From contig CAYVTG010000022.1 of the NCBI GenBank assembly GCA_964454575.1, positions 1-23,466 on the forward strand: a DNA stretch of 23,466 bases, in the 5' to 3' direction. The stretch is from Haladaptatiplasma sp964454575 (GTDB lineage: Archaea > Thermoplasmatota > Thermoplasmata > Halarchaeoplasmatales > Halarchaeoplasmataceae). The translations under genes and the position numbers were made by a program. Positions 8,372-14,740 of the stretch are shown here, one piece after another (the stretch's first letter is position 1; the number at the start of each line of letters is the position of its first letter). The notes beneath the pieces are model-generated. The model was not told where the DNA came from. It ran no database searches and saw nothing but the letters and a program-made list of their open reading frames with translations.

Positions 8372-9094
8372 ATGATCGAAGTAAAAGGTCTCCGGAAGAA
8401 ATACGGCGATTTTGAGGCTTTGAGAAACATAAATTTCACCGTAGGAGATGGAAATATATACTGTTTGTTAGGATCAAACGGAGCCGGGAAATCCACCATA
8501 ATAAAGATAATCACGGGTTTGATCAGATCAACAAGCGGCGAGGCCTATATAGACGGTATAAAGGTGGGAACAGATATAGAATACAAACGTCGTTTTGGGT
8601 ATATGCCCGAAGAGCCTCATCTTTACGACCGTATAACCGGCAGGGAATTCCTCGAATTTATGGGCACTCTCAGAGATGTCGATAAAGACACTTTGAACAA
8701 AAGGATCGATTTGATGGGAAAGCAGCTTGAGTTAGAAGGCTTTTTAGACCGAGAGATATCGGCTTACTCTAAGGGTATGAAACAAAAAGTCCTCTTTGCA
8801 AATGCCATAATCCACGGATCTACCAGCTTGATACTCGATGAGCCTACCAGTGGTCTTGATCCACGATATACAAGATATCTAAAATATCGTGTAAAGGGGC
8901 TCGCAGAAGATGGAAAGGCGGTTTTGATGTCGACCCATATAACTTCGGTGGCGGCGGACATATCCGACATGGTAGGGATAATACATAAAGGAAAACTCAT
9001 CGCCGAAGGTAACGTAGAACAATTGTTAAAAGAAACCGATTCTAAGAACCTTGAGGACGCCTTTGTGGAGGTCATAGATGGGTACCAGCGGTAA
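8372..9094 (+). CDS. ABC transporter ATP-binding protein
   Basis: This 240-aa cytoplasmic ATPase pairs with the permease encoded next. Walker A GSNGAGKST is at residues 34-42, the signature loop is YSKGMKQKV (about 131-139, a degenerate LSGGQ as is common in ABC-2 exporters), Walker B and D-loop are SLILDEPTSGLDP, and the switch histidine is in MSTHITS. The overall pattern matches CcmA/DrrA-like exporter ATPases. The 3' end overlaps the permease gene by 17 bases. Cargo is unknown. Confidence 0.95.
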   Translation: MIEVKGLRKKYGDFEALRNINFTVGDGNIYCLLGSNGAGKSTIIKIITGLIRSTSGEAYIDGIKVGTDIEYKRRFGYMPEEPHLYDRITGREFLEFMGTLRDVDKDTLNKRIDLMGKQLELEGFLDREISAYSKGMKQKVLFANAIIHGSTSLILDEPTSGLDPRYTRYLKYRVKGLAEDGKAVLMSTHITSVAADISDMVGIIHKGKLIAEGNVEQLLKETDSKNLEDAFVEVIDGYQR

Positions 9095-10562
9095 GACCTT
9101 CGATATGTTCTCCGTGGAAGTACTCGGGTCCTACCGCTCCATGAGGGAACGTATCTACGATCATCCGATGATGACAGCTTGGTTTATTTTATTTTTGATA
9201 GCTGGTTTTTCCACCACACTGCTAGTTGCAGAATATGTAAAAACACTCGATATCCCTATATTGTTGTTGACAAGGGGAGATATACTGTTCGTGATCTTCT
9301 TCTTCTTTATGGGTAAATCATCCTCGGAAACCATGGACCTCGGTCTGAAGAATAACAGACTAAAGCATCTGTTTACTGCACCTGTAAGAATAAACGAGAT
9401 CCGCAACACAGTGTTCATGAAGATATTCTGGAACAATCTACTCCTGCTGGCGATATCTGTTTCACTTGCAACTTCACTTAGATGGCTCTTAAGGATCGAA
9501 TTATACGCGGATCGCTTCTTTTTTCTACATATGTATTTATTGGTGATCGCTGCCGTTCTGATAGGGTATAATCTGTCGATATTATCTCGCATCTCGAACA
9601 GGCTCTTGAAATACGTCTCGTTGGCGATATACGGCCAAAACATCACTTTTACATGGTTTATTTTAAGAGGTACATACAGCTCACAAACTGTATCTCTGGC
9701 TCTCGGTGGGATAATAGCATCGTCGCTGATCGTTTATCATATCACCACAGATCTGTTCCTGGATTCGTGGATATTAGAATCGTCTAGATCAGTTTCATCT
9801 GTTACACATCTTCGTGGTGAAAACTGGTTATTGAAACGATGCACCTCTAAAACTATTTGTAGTATCACTGAGAAAGAGATACTAGACCGATGGCGCCGAA
9901 GGGAAACCGCAGGCACCTTGGGGATCGTTGCAGTGATCGGTTTTGGGCTTGTGGTTTTGTATCATCAACTCGGACCGAATCCGGACTTAGGTTTTGGTTT
10001 AGAAGAAGTTTTTTATCCTATTTTCATCGGCATGAGTGTTTTTCTTGCGGTGATCTTACAATTGGTCATACCGTCTCTGACTCTATTCAGCCGAGAAGGA
10101 AGGAGGATGTGGGCGATCAAGGTACTGCCTATCATCCCGGAGGACGTCATATATGGTAAATTGTTGAGTATGTTGATATTCTCGCCCACCATAATCGTGC
10201 TTATAGCCATCCCACTGCCGATATTACTAGGTTATCCACTCAGCCGTATATTCTTCATGATCATATCTTCGATAACGTTGATATTAATATCATCCGGGAT
10301 CGGGATCTGGGCTTCAGCACGCTTCCCTAATTTTGATGAAAGTGTTAACGGTTCTCCGGATGTTATGACTATGTACATCGTGATGATGTCTTGTTTGATC
10401 ATCGGAGCACTTTTCATAGTTCCGCCTTTACTGATACTCCGCAGTGATGCGGTATTGGGGCTGCTGATGATGATATTATCGGCGGATATTGCCTTATTGT
10501 TCACCAGTATCCTATCGCAGCTAGCGGCATCGATATTCAACGCGATGCAGCTAGACATGTAG
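9078..10562 (+). CDS. ABC-2-like transporter permease, 12 predicted helices
   Basis: This 494-aa membrane protein partners the preceding ATPase. I count six hydrophobic segments in residues 35-235, a soluble stretch of about 60 residues, and six more after residue 280. It therefore looks like two six-helix units in one chain rather than the usual single six-helix ABC-2 subunit. The motif RLKHLFTAPVRINEIR between helices 2 and 3 is the amphipathic coupling region typical of ABC-2 permeases. GGAGGT (9067-9072) precedes ATG 9078. Gene pairing is clear; substrate and direction (probably export) are inferred. Confidence 0.85.
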   Translation: MGTSGKTFDMFSVEVLGSYRSMRERIYDHPMMTAWFILFLIAGFSTTLLVAEYVKTLDIPILLLTRGDILFVIFFFFMGKSSSETMDLGLKNNRLKHLFTAPVRINEIRNTVFMKIFWNNLLLLAISVSLATSLRWLLRIELYADRFFFLHMYLLVIAAVLIGYNLSILSRISNRLLKYVSLAIYGQNITFTWFILRGTYSSQTVSLALGGIIASSLIVYHITTDLFLDSWILESSRSVSSVTHLRGENWLLKRCTSKTICSITEKEILDRWRRRETAGTLGIVAVIGFGLVVLYHQLGPNPDLGFGLEEVFYPIFIGMSVFLAVILQLVIPSLTLFSREGRRMWAIKVLPIIPEDVIYGKLLSMLIFSPTIIVLIAIPLPILLGYPLSRIFFMIISSITLILISSGIGIWASARFPNFDESVNGSPDVMTMYIVMMSCLIIGALFIVPPLLILRSDAVLGLLMMILSADIALLFTSILSQLAASIFNAMQLDM

Positions 10563-10577
10563 ATCTTCCATAACAAG

Positions 10578-10583
10578 TTTATA
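10578..10583 (+). promoter_or_regulatory. TATA box of ubiX
   Basis: TTTATA is centred 26.5 nt before the ubiX ATG, so transcription should begin on the start codon. No Shine-Dalgarno sequence is present in the 20 bases before the ATG. Confidence 0.6.
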
Positions 10584-10606
10584 CTTCCTTTTACTTATCA
10601 ATAGAT

Positions 10607-11161
10607 ATGAAAGTGCTACTCGCGATCACAGGCGCATCGGGTGTGACATATGGTGTCAAATTGTTAGAAGAACTCAGCAAAATAGATGATATCACCGTAA
10701 ATCTTGTTATCTCCAACGCAGGAAAAAAATTGATAGATATGGAGCTAGAAAAGGATGTGGATGAAATAGTTAAATTGGCCAACCATACATTTGAACAAGA
10801 CGACCTTTGCGCACCTCCGTCGTCCGGAAGCTCGCTTTATGACCATATGCTCATCGTTCCCTGTTCATTATCAACATTATCGAAGGTCTCATCCGGGATG
10901 GCAGATAATCTGATCACCAGAGCCGCGAGTGTGATGTTGAAGGAAAGAAGAGGGCTGCTTATCGTACCGCGCGAAACACCTTTATCCACTATACATCTGG
11001 AAAATATGGTTAAATTATCACGTGAAGGATGTATAGTTCTACCTGCATGCCCGGGTTTCTACAGTGAACCGAAAAACATCGATGAACTAGTCGATTTTGT
11101 AGTAGGGAAGATCCTGGATACCATCAAGATAGATAATGAGCTGTTCGAGCGCTGGACTTGA
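10607..11161 (+). CDS. ubiX: Flavin prenyltransferase UbiX
   Basis: This 184-aa enzyme attaches a dimethylallyl unit to FMN to make prenylated FMN, the cofactor of UbiD-type decarboxylases. The N-terminal FMN-binding motif AITGASGVTYG (about residues 6-16), the phosphate loop PCSLSTLSKVSSGMADNL and the signature RRGLLIVPRETPLSTIHLENM (a conserved run around residues 120-140) are intact, as is PACPGFY. The length is normal for the family. No ubiD homologue lies in this window, so the client decarboxylase must be elsewhere; in many archaea one client acts in the mevalonate pathway. The gene appears to be a single leaderless unit, convergent with the DUF835 gene 12 bases away. Confidence 0.95.
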   Translation: MKVLLAITGASGVTYGVKLLEELSKIDDITVNLVISNAGKKLIDMELEKDVDEIVKLANHTFEQDDLCAPPSSGSSLYDHMLIVPCSLSTLSKVSSGMADNLITRAASVMLKERRGLLIVPRETPLSTIHLENMVKLSREGCIVLPACPGFYSEPKNIDELVDFVVGKILDTIKIDNELFERWT

Positions 11162-11173
11162 TCTGTAACAGGC

Positions 11174-13276
11174 CTATTTGTTCTTCGAATTTGGGGTTCT
11201 AAGATCCTCTATATTGTCAAATTCTTTCTTGAGTATACTCAATTCCTGACTGGAGATGGAATTGGGATTGACGTATATCATATATGTACTAGCGTTCAAT
11301 GAACATGTGTCTGTAGTCTTCTTGATGAATTTAGACATCTTTTCGAAGCCATTTTCTACCAGTAGGTATTCAAAACCGTCCAGGAAGATAACTCCGCGCT
11401 CATTTTCTTTAGAAAAATTTGCTATGGAACGAGTTATTTCAAAATCTAATCTTTTTGGATTCAGTATTCGATTTTCGCTGGTCACCTGGTCCGAAAGCCA
11501 CATTATATTAGCTCGGTGTAGGCCATGTTTTTCTTCTAGCTTCGATGGCATCTTAGTCGTTATGACAAGAGCAGGCAAACCTTCTTTGATGAACCCTATA
11601 AGCAAAGAAAATGCGTTGTTACCGTCTGGATCCAAGAATAGATAGTTGTAGCCCTCTTTTAACTCACGTTGTTTTTTACTACATGATGGGCAGTCTACCG
11701 TCAATAGGTTTCTTTCTTTGTGTACTGTGAAGAATTCTCCGCACCAATCACAATACGTCCTTTTGATCTTAGTAGGTCTCTTGGTTGATCTAGTAGGGGC
11801 TACCGTCCGTCTGGTTTTTGTTCTACGAACGGTTTTTCTACGTGTTCGTGGCCCTGAGGTAGTGGTCGATTTTAGTACTTCATCCGGGATGTTTTTCTTT
11901 TTCTTCGAATAGATAAACTGTGATAATACTCCGGATAAAGCAGTAAAAACCCCACCCATGATTATAAGCAGAAGGCCGCCGAAAAAGAAACCGACCATAG
12001 CTGGAAAGAAATATATCACGAATATAAGTGCGGTTGCTATACCCGATAGTAAGTGAAGAGGTCTGCTCTTTTCAGCTTCTTGATAGTTATTCTGAGGGAA
12101 CATACTCTTGTAATCCATGAAATATTTTTTCGGGAAGTGGCGTATGAAATATGCGAAAACACATACCAAGATGAATAATATCTGTGGGTTTTCAAAGATG
12201 TTAAATTCATCGAACATAATTGTGGCTTCCGGTACGTTCCCGCCTGTTACATCTAGTGAATAGTATAGTAACTCTCCAGCCGGACTCCTTATGATATAAA
12301 GAGAGCCGTCGTCATACGTCGGATCATAAAAACTGTTAGTACCGACCACGTAAGACCATTGAGTAAATTCTGTTCTGCCTTTCCATATCAGCGTGTGAGC
12401 GTATACGACAGTTATATTGTCTCCGTTTCTGATACTATCTTGATCTATTTCTATAGCTAAGTTTGTACCATCTGAGGAGATGGAATAATTTTCACTAGGT
12501 TCTCGGATGCCGTTTCGTAAAATTATACCGTATGAACCGGTAGCGTTAGTTAAGAGATCGTCTTGCTCTATATTGAAAGTGTTTTGTGGGTTCGATCCTG
12601 CTTCCGTTATCAGATCTTGTTTAACGGGGATGATGATGGAGTCCCAAACAGCGTTCAGTAATCGGAGGTCACTCATATCTACTTCTCGTGAACCACCTGG
12701 TGTTTGTTCGCGAAAACTTACCTGAAAATGTATTGTGATGGGTGTTGTATCGTCTCTCGAATAACCTAACAAACCGGTCGTGTCCCCCGCTATATCGTCA
12801 GAATTGAGTGAAGATCTTGATATGCGCGGCCCACCGAAATACTCGATGTAATCATCAGGCTCTATATCTCTTATTGGCTCAAAACCGTTTATATTCACCT
12901 TACCTCGGAATCCGTTGAGGGCTCCTCCTCTTTGAATATAGGATTCAAGCATACCGTTTACATCAAGGTATAGCTCCAGTTCATCGTTATCTAATATATC
13001 ATCTCCGTTGGCTATCTCAGGAAATAATTCATCGTTGCCAACGCTGTCTAGAAGATACGCGCGCAATTGGCTGGCAGCTTCGCCTTCAAGTGTCCAGTGT
13101 ATATTTCCTCCGCCTACCGTCTTTGCCTGAGGGATCAACTGTAGATTGGTAGAACATTCTAGCTTGCCACCTTGAACTGAGTCTCCTCCAGAATTCATAG
13201 TAAACAGAGGTGCGATCACCATTATCAAGAATATCATAGCGATAACTTTGTACATGGTCTTTCTCATTGTTATCAA
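11174..13276 (-). CDS. Membrane protein with secreted domain, zinc ribbon and C-terminal DUF835 domain
   Basis: This large protein (700 aa from TTG 13276, 697 from ATG 13267) has a signal-like hydrophobic N-terminus (KVIAMIFLIMVIAPLF) and a beta-rich extracellular region of about 330 residues. A membrane segment follows around 356-375, then two more near 405-455. The cytoplasmic part has an Arg/Lys-rich linker (about 475-505), a zinc ribbon (CDWC...CPSC, about 506-535) and a DUF835 domain (about 545-690, with GYNYLFLD, LDFEITRSI and GVIFLDGFEYLLVENGFEKM). DUF835 proteins are archaeal and probably signalling-related; no function is proven. A TATATA element centred near 13300 fits initiation at the TTG; the ATG would have a short leader. 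It is divergent from a winged-helix gene. Confidence 0.82.
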   Translation of the reverse strand: MITMRKTMYKVIAMIFLIMVIAPLFTMNSGGDSVQGGKLECSTNLQLIPQAKTVGGGNIHWTLEGEAASQLRAYLLDSVGNDELFPEIANGDDILDNDELELYLDVNGMLESYIQRGGALNGFRGKVNINGFEPIRDIEPDDYIEYFGGPRISRSSLNSDDIAGDTTGLLGYSRDDTTPITIHFQVSFREQTPGGSREVDMSDLRLLNAVWDSIIIPVKQDLITEAGSNPQNTFNIEQDDLLTNATGSYGIILRNGIREPSENYSISSDGTNLAIEIDQDSIRNGDNITVVYAHTLIWKGRTEFTQWSYVVGTNSFYDPTYDDGSLYIIRSPAGELLYYSLDVTGGNVPEATIMFDEFNIFENPQILFILVCVFAYFIRHFPKKYFMDYKSMFPQNNYQEAEKSRPLHLLSGIATALIFVIYFFPAMVGFFFGGLLLIIMGGVFTALSGVLSQFIYSKKKKNIPDEVLKSTTTSGPRTRRKTVRRTKTRRTVAPTRSTKRPTKIKRTYCDWCGEFFTVHKERNLLTVDCPSCSKKQRELKEGYNYLFLDPDGNNAFSLLIGFIKEGLPALVITTKMPSKLEEKHGLHRANIMWLSDQVTSENRILNPKRLDFEITRSIANFSKENERGVIFLDGFEYLLVENGFEKMSKFIKKTTDTCSLNASTYMIYVNPNSISSQELSILKKEFDNIEDLRTPNSKNK

Positions 13277-13296
13277 GGTGACATATGTATTACCGA

Positions 13297-13347
13297 TATA
13301 TATGTTTGGTGTTAGTAAATGTTCAATTAGGTTTATATATTTATAAC
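13297..13347. promoter_or_regulatory. Divergent promoter region between DUF835 gene and winged-helix gene
   Basis: Two A/T blocks lie in this 99-bp divergent gap. ATATATAT (13296-13303) is about 25 nt before the minus-strand TTG start. TTTATATATTTATAAC (13332-13347) serves the plus strand, with transcription expected near 13362-13369 and GGAAAG before the ATG at 13376. The small regulator could control both genes from here (inference). Confidence 0.5.
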
Positions 13348-13375
13348 TGATTGTAGTGTTACGGAAAGATGAAAT

Positions 13376-13687
13376 ATGACAAAAGGAAGCCCACTTACGG
13401 ACAATATAAAAAAAGAGATGAAGGTTCTAGAACGTACTATCAAATTACTCGGTCTTATAGAAAAAAACCAGCCTGTGAGCATTAATAAATTGAGCCAACT
13501 ATCCGATCTTCCGGAACACAAAGTGCGTTATTCACTGAGAATGCTGCAAAAAGAAGGTCTGATCGAGCCGACCTCAAAAGGGGCAATCACAACAAAAAAA
13601 CACGACGAATTCAAAAATCATCTGATGGATCTTTTAAACCGTCTTTCCGAGCTATCGATCAAACTTCAGAACCAAATGAATAAGTAA
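13376..13687 (+). CDS. Small winged-helix DNA-binding protein
   Basis: This 103-aa protein has one winged helix-turn-helix domain. A helix of repeated leucines (MKVLERTIKLLGLIEKN) is followed by NKLSQLSDLPEHKVRYSLRMLQKEGLIEP, in which the second part is the recognition helix and wing, and TSKGAITTKK completes the wing. A C-terminal amphipathic helix (about residues 78-103) probably dimerises. It resembles archaeal one-domain regulators of the MarR/ArsR-like fold; no ligand domain is present. It stands divergent to the DUF835 gene and directly upstream of the tandem palindrome array, either of which could contain its target sites (inference). Confidence 0.85.
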   Translation: MTKGSPLTDNIKKEMKVLERTIKLLGLIEKNQPVSINKLSQLSDLPEHKVRYSLRMLQKEGLIEPTSKGAITTKKHDEFKNHLMDLLNRLSELSIKLQNQMNK

Positions 13688-13756
13688 ACCTTTTAATCTA
13701 GTTCATATTCTGCTTATTGAGTGGCTTCAAAATATGCCGCCATAATATGTAATAAG

Positions 13757-14006
13757 CAATTCCCGTCGTACGAATGAAAAACGCAAGTTTTTCATGAGTA
13801 AGCGGGATTTGCGAAGCAAATGCCGTCGTACGAGTGAGAAACTATAAGTTTCTCATGAGTAAAGGGAATATGCGTAGCATAGTGCATTCGTACGAGTGAG
13901 ATGCGTAAGCGTCTCACGAGTCACGGGAATTTGTGGAACACAAATTGCCGTCGTACGAGTGAAAAACGAAAGTTTTTCATGAGTAGACGGGATTTGCGAA
14001 GCAAAT
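13757..14006 (+). repeat. Four-unit tandem array of paired hairpins leading into tRNA-Asn
   Basis: Units begin at CCGTCGTA 13763, 13823, 13948 and the variant CATTCGTA 13885, and the tRNA copy of the same string begins at 14008, giving steps of 60, 62, 63 and 60. Each unit has (a) the palindrome TCGTACGA, (b) hairpin A with a 8-9 bp stem at 13774-13795, 13834-13856, 13896-13917 and 13959-13980, with loops GCAA, TATAA, GTAA and GAAA, (c) a spacer GAGT(A/C), and (d) hairpin B at 13803-13825, 13862-13888, 13923-13951 and 13986-14012, with triloops GAA, GTA, GAA, GAA and a conserved G.G mismatch. Stem changes between units are paired (for example A-T to G-C in hairpin A). There is no convincing reading frame. 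The structure reads like RNA, possibly a tRNA precursor leader; a DNA-level role is not excluded. Confidence 0.85.
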
Positions 14007-14012
14007 GCCGTC
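13986..14012 (+). repeat. Hairpin B of unit 4, overlapping tRNA nucleotides 1-6
   Basis: The left arm GACGG-G-ATTTGC pairs with GCAAAT-G-CCGTC around a GAA triloop. The last six bases of the right arm (GCCGTC) are the first six of the tRNA acceptor stem, with tRNA G1 in the mismatch position. In a precursor this fold and the acceptor stem are mutually exclusive. Confidence 0.7.
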
Positions 14013-14078
14013 GTAGCTCAGTGGTAGAGCACTCGGCTGTTAACCGAGCGGTCACCGGTTCGAATCCGGTCGACGGCG
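14007..14078 (+). tRNA. tRNA-Asn (anticodon GTT)
   Basis: The cloverleaf is complete. Acceptor GCCGTCG pairs with CGACGGC; the D stem is GCTC/GAGC with AGTGGTA loop; the anticodon stem is CTCGG/CCGAG with loop CTGTTAA and anticodon GTT (14039-14041). The T arm is ACCGG-TTCGAAT-CCGGT and the discriminator base is G. There is no intron and no encoded CCA. No TATA box is seen at the usual distance (the bases near 13981 are inside the hairpin array), so the gene is probably transcribed from a promoter upstream of the array. Confidence 0.97.
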
Positions 14079-14082
14079 TACC

Positions 14083-14095
14083 TTTTCTTTTTTTT
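14083..14095 (+). terminator. T-rich terminator after tRNA-Asn
   Basis: Twelve T in thirteen bases begin five bases after the discriminator base. Oligo-T tracts of this kind terminate archaeal RNA polymerase without a hairpin. Confidence 0.65.
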
Positions 14096-14163
14096 ACAAG
14101 CAGCTTGATGGAGTTTTGGTTGTACTTTCACGGTTTTCACTCACCCCTCTTGTATTAAGGGCC

Positions 14164-14170
14164 TTATATA
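14164..14170 (+). promoter_or_regulatory. TATA box before two tiny ORFs
   Basis: TTATATA lies 24 nt (centre to A) before the ATG at 14191, similar to the leaderless promoters of nadA, ubiX and others here. It suggests that a short transcript starts in this otherwise gene-free stretch. Confidence 0.45.
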
Positions 14171-14190
14171 CCCTAGACTATGTTAATACG

Positions 14191-14271
14191 ATGAAACAAA
14201 AAGAAAACGTACCTCATTACAGTTGGAAGGAAGTATATCACAACTTAGGTTGCGATACACGCTACGAATAA
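14191..14271 (+). CDS. Candidate 26-aa small protein, unrecognised
   Basis: This short frame reads MKQKENVPHYSWKEVYHNLG and ends CDTRYE. It starts at the predicted transcription start of the TATA box at 14164. No family is recognised. The position of the start codon relative to the promoter is the only support; it could equally be the 5' part of a non-coding RNA or decayed sequence. Confidence 0.3.
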   Translation: MKQKENVPHYSWKEVYHNLGCDTRYE

Positions 14272-14273
14272 AG

Positions 14274-14378
14274 ATGATCTCGGTTAACCCCGAAGATTTC
14301 GTTTGCCCCATCCTGGAAGGTCAGGTAGAACTCTTATCTACCTCCTCTCCATATCCATTTAAACACCATAAGGTTTAA
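14274..14378 (+). CDS. Candidate 34-aa small protein, unrecognised
   Basis: This frame starts two bases after the stop of the preceding tiny ORF, reads MISVNPEDFVCPILEGQVEL and continues for 14 more residues. The same frame is open upstream to 14187, so a longer form from a TTG (14223 or 14250) or a frameshifted join with the first ORF is possible. No family is recognised and the coding nature is unproven. Confidence 0.25.
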   Translation: MISVNPEDFVCPILEGQVELLSTSSPYPFKHHKV

Positions 14379-14469
14379 TAACATGATATTTTATACACTC
14401 GGACACAGTCTATAATCCTTAGAAAGGTATATTAGTCCATCACAGATGGACCGTTTTGAGGTGGTACCC

Positions 14470-14727
14470 ATGACTACGATGGAAGAACTAAAACAAATAT
14501 CCGAATTGCTGGATCAGATAAACGATGACACGTCCATACCGAGAAATATCAGAAGAAACGCCAGCGAATGCAAAGACCTTTTGATCAAATCAGAAGATGC
14601 CGTTGACGTTAGGATAGCATCATCTATATTTAAACTAGAAGTTATGGCAGACGATCCAAACATACCTCTGCACGGCCGAACATTGATATGGAACATAATA
14701 AGCCGGTTAGAATCTATTAAAAAATAG
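14470..14727 (+). CDS. UPF0147 family protein
   Basis: This small alpha-helical protein (85 aa from this start) belongs to UPF0147, a conserved archaeal family of about 85-95 aa without known function. The conserved core DDTSIPRNIRRNASECKDLL and the repeat-like LEVMADDPNIPLHGRTLIW are present. ATG 14470 is chosen because GAGGTGG (14457-14463) lies just upstream; an in-frame ATG at 14446 would add eight residues but has no ribosome binding site. TATA-like blocks are at 14411-14416 and 14427-14434. It ends 13 bases from the convergent glyS. Confidence 0.88.
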   Translation: MTTMEELKQISELLDQINDDTSIPRNIRRNASECKDLLIKSEDAVDVRIASSIFKLEVMADDPNIPLHGRTLIWNIISRLESIKK

Positions 14728-14740
14728 CTCTTCGTCAGAC

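Noticed and set aside
13757..14006. CRISPR array
   Set aside because: Whole 60-63 bp units repeat with the differences concentrated in hairpin stems; there are no unique spacers between identical repeats and no cas genes in the window.
13757..14006. Insertion sequence or MITE
   Set aside because: No terminal inverted repeats, no target duplication and no transposase seen; a hairpin-recognising (REP/IS200-like) origin cannot be excluded but nothing supports it.
13901..14158. 85-aa plus-strand open frame across the array and the tRNA
   Set aside because: It reads straight through hairpins and the tRNA gene, and its sequence is explained by those features.
14160..14440. SRP RNA or RNase P RNA
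   Set aside because: The GGAAGG-like string resembles part of SRP helix 8 only superficially; the conserved flanking bases and the RNase P conserved regions are absent.
14446..14469. N-terminal extension of UPF0147 from ATG 14446
   Set aside because: No ribosome binding site precedes it, while GAGGTGG is correctly placed for ATG 14470; it is kept only as an alternative.
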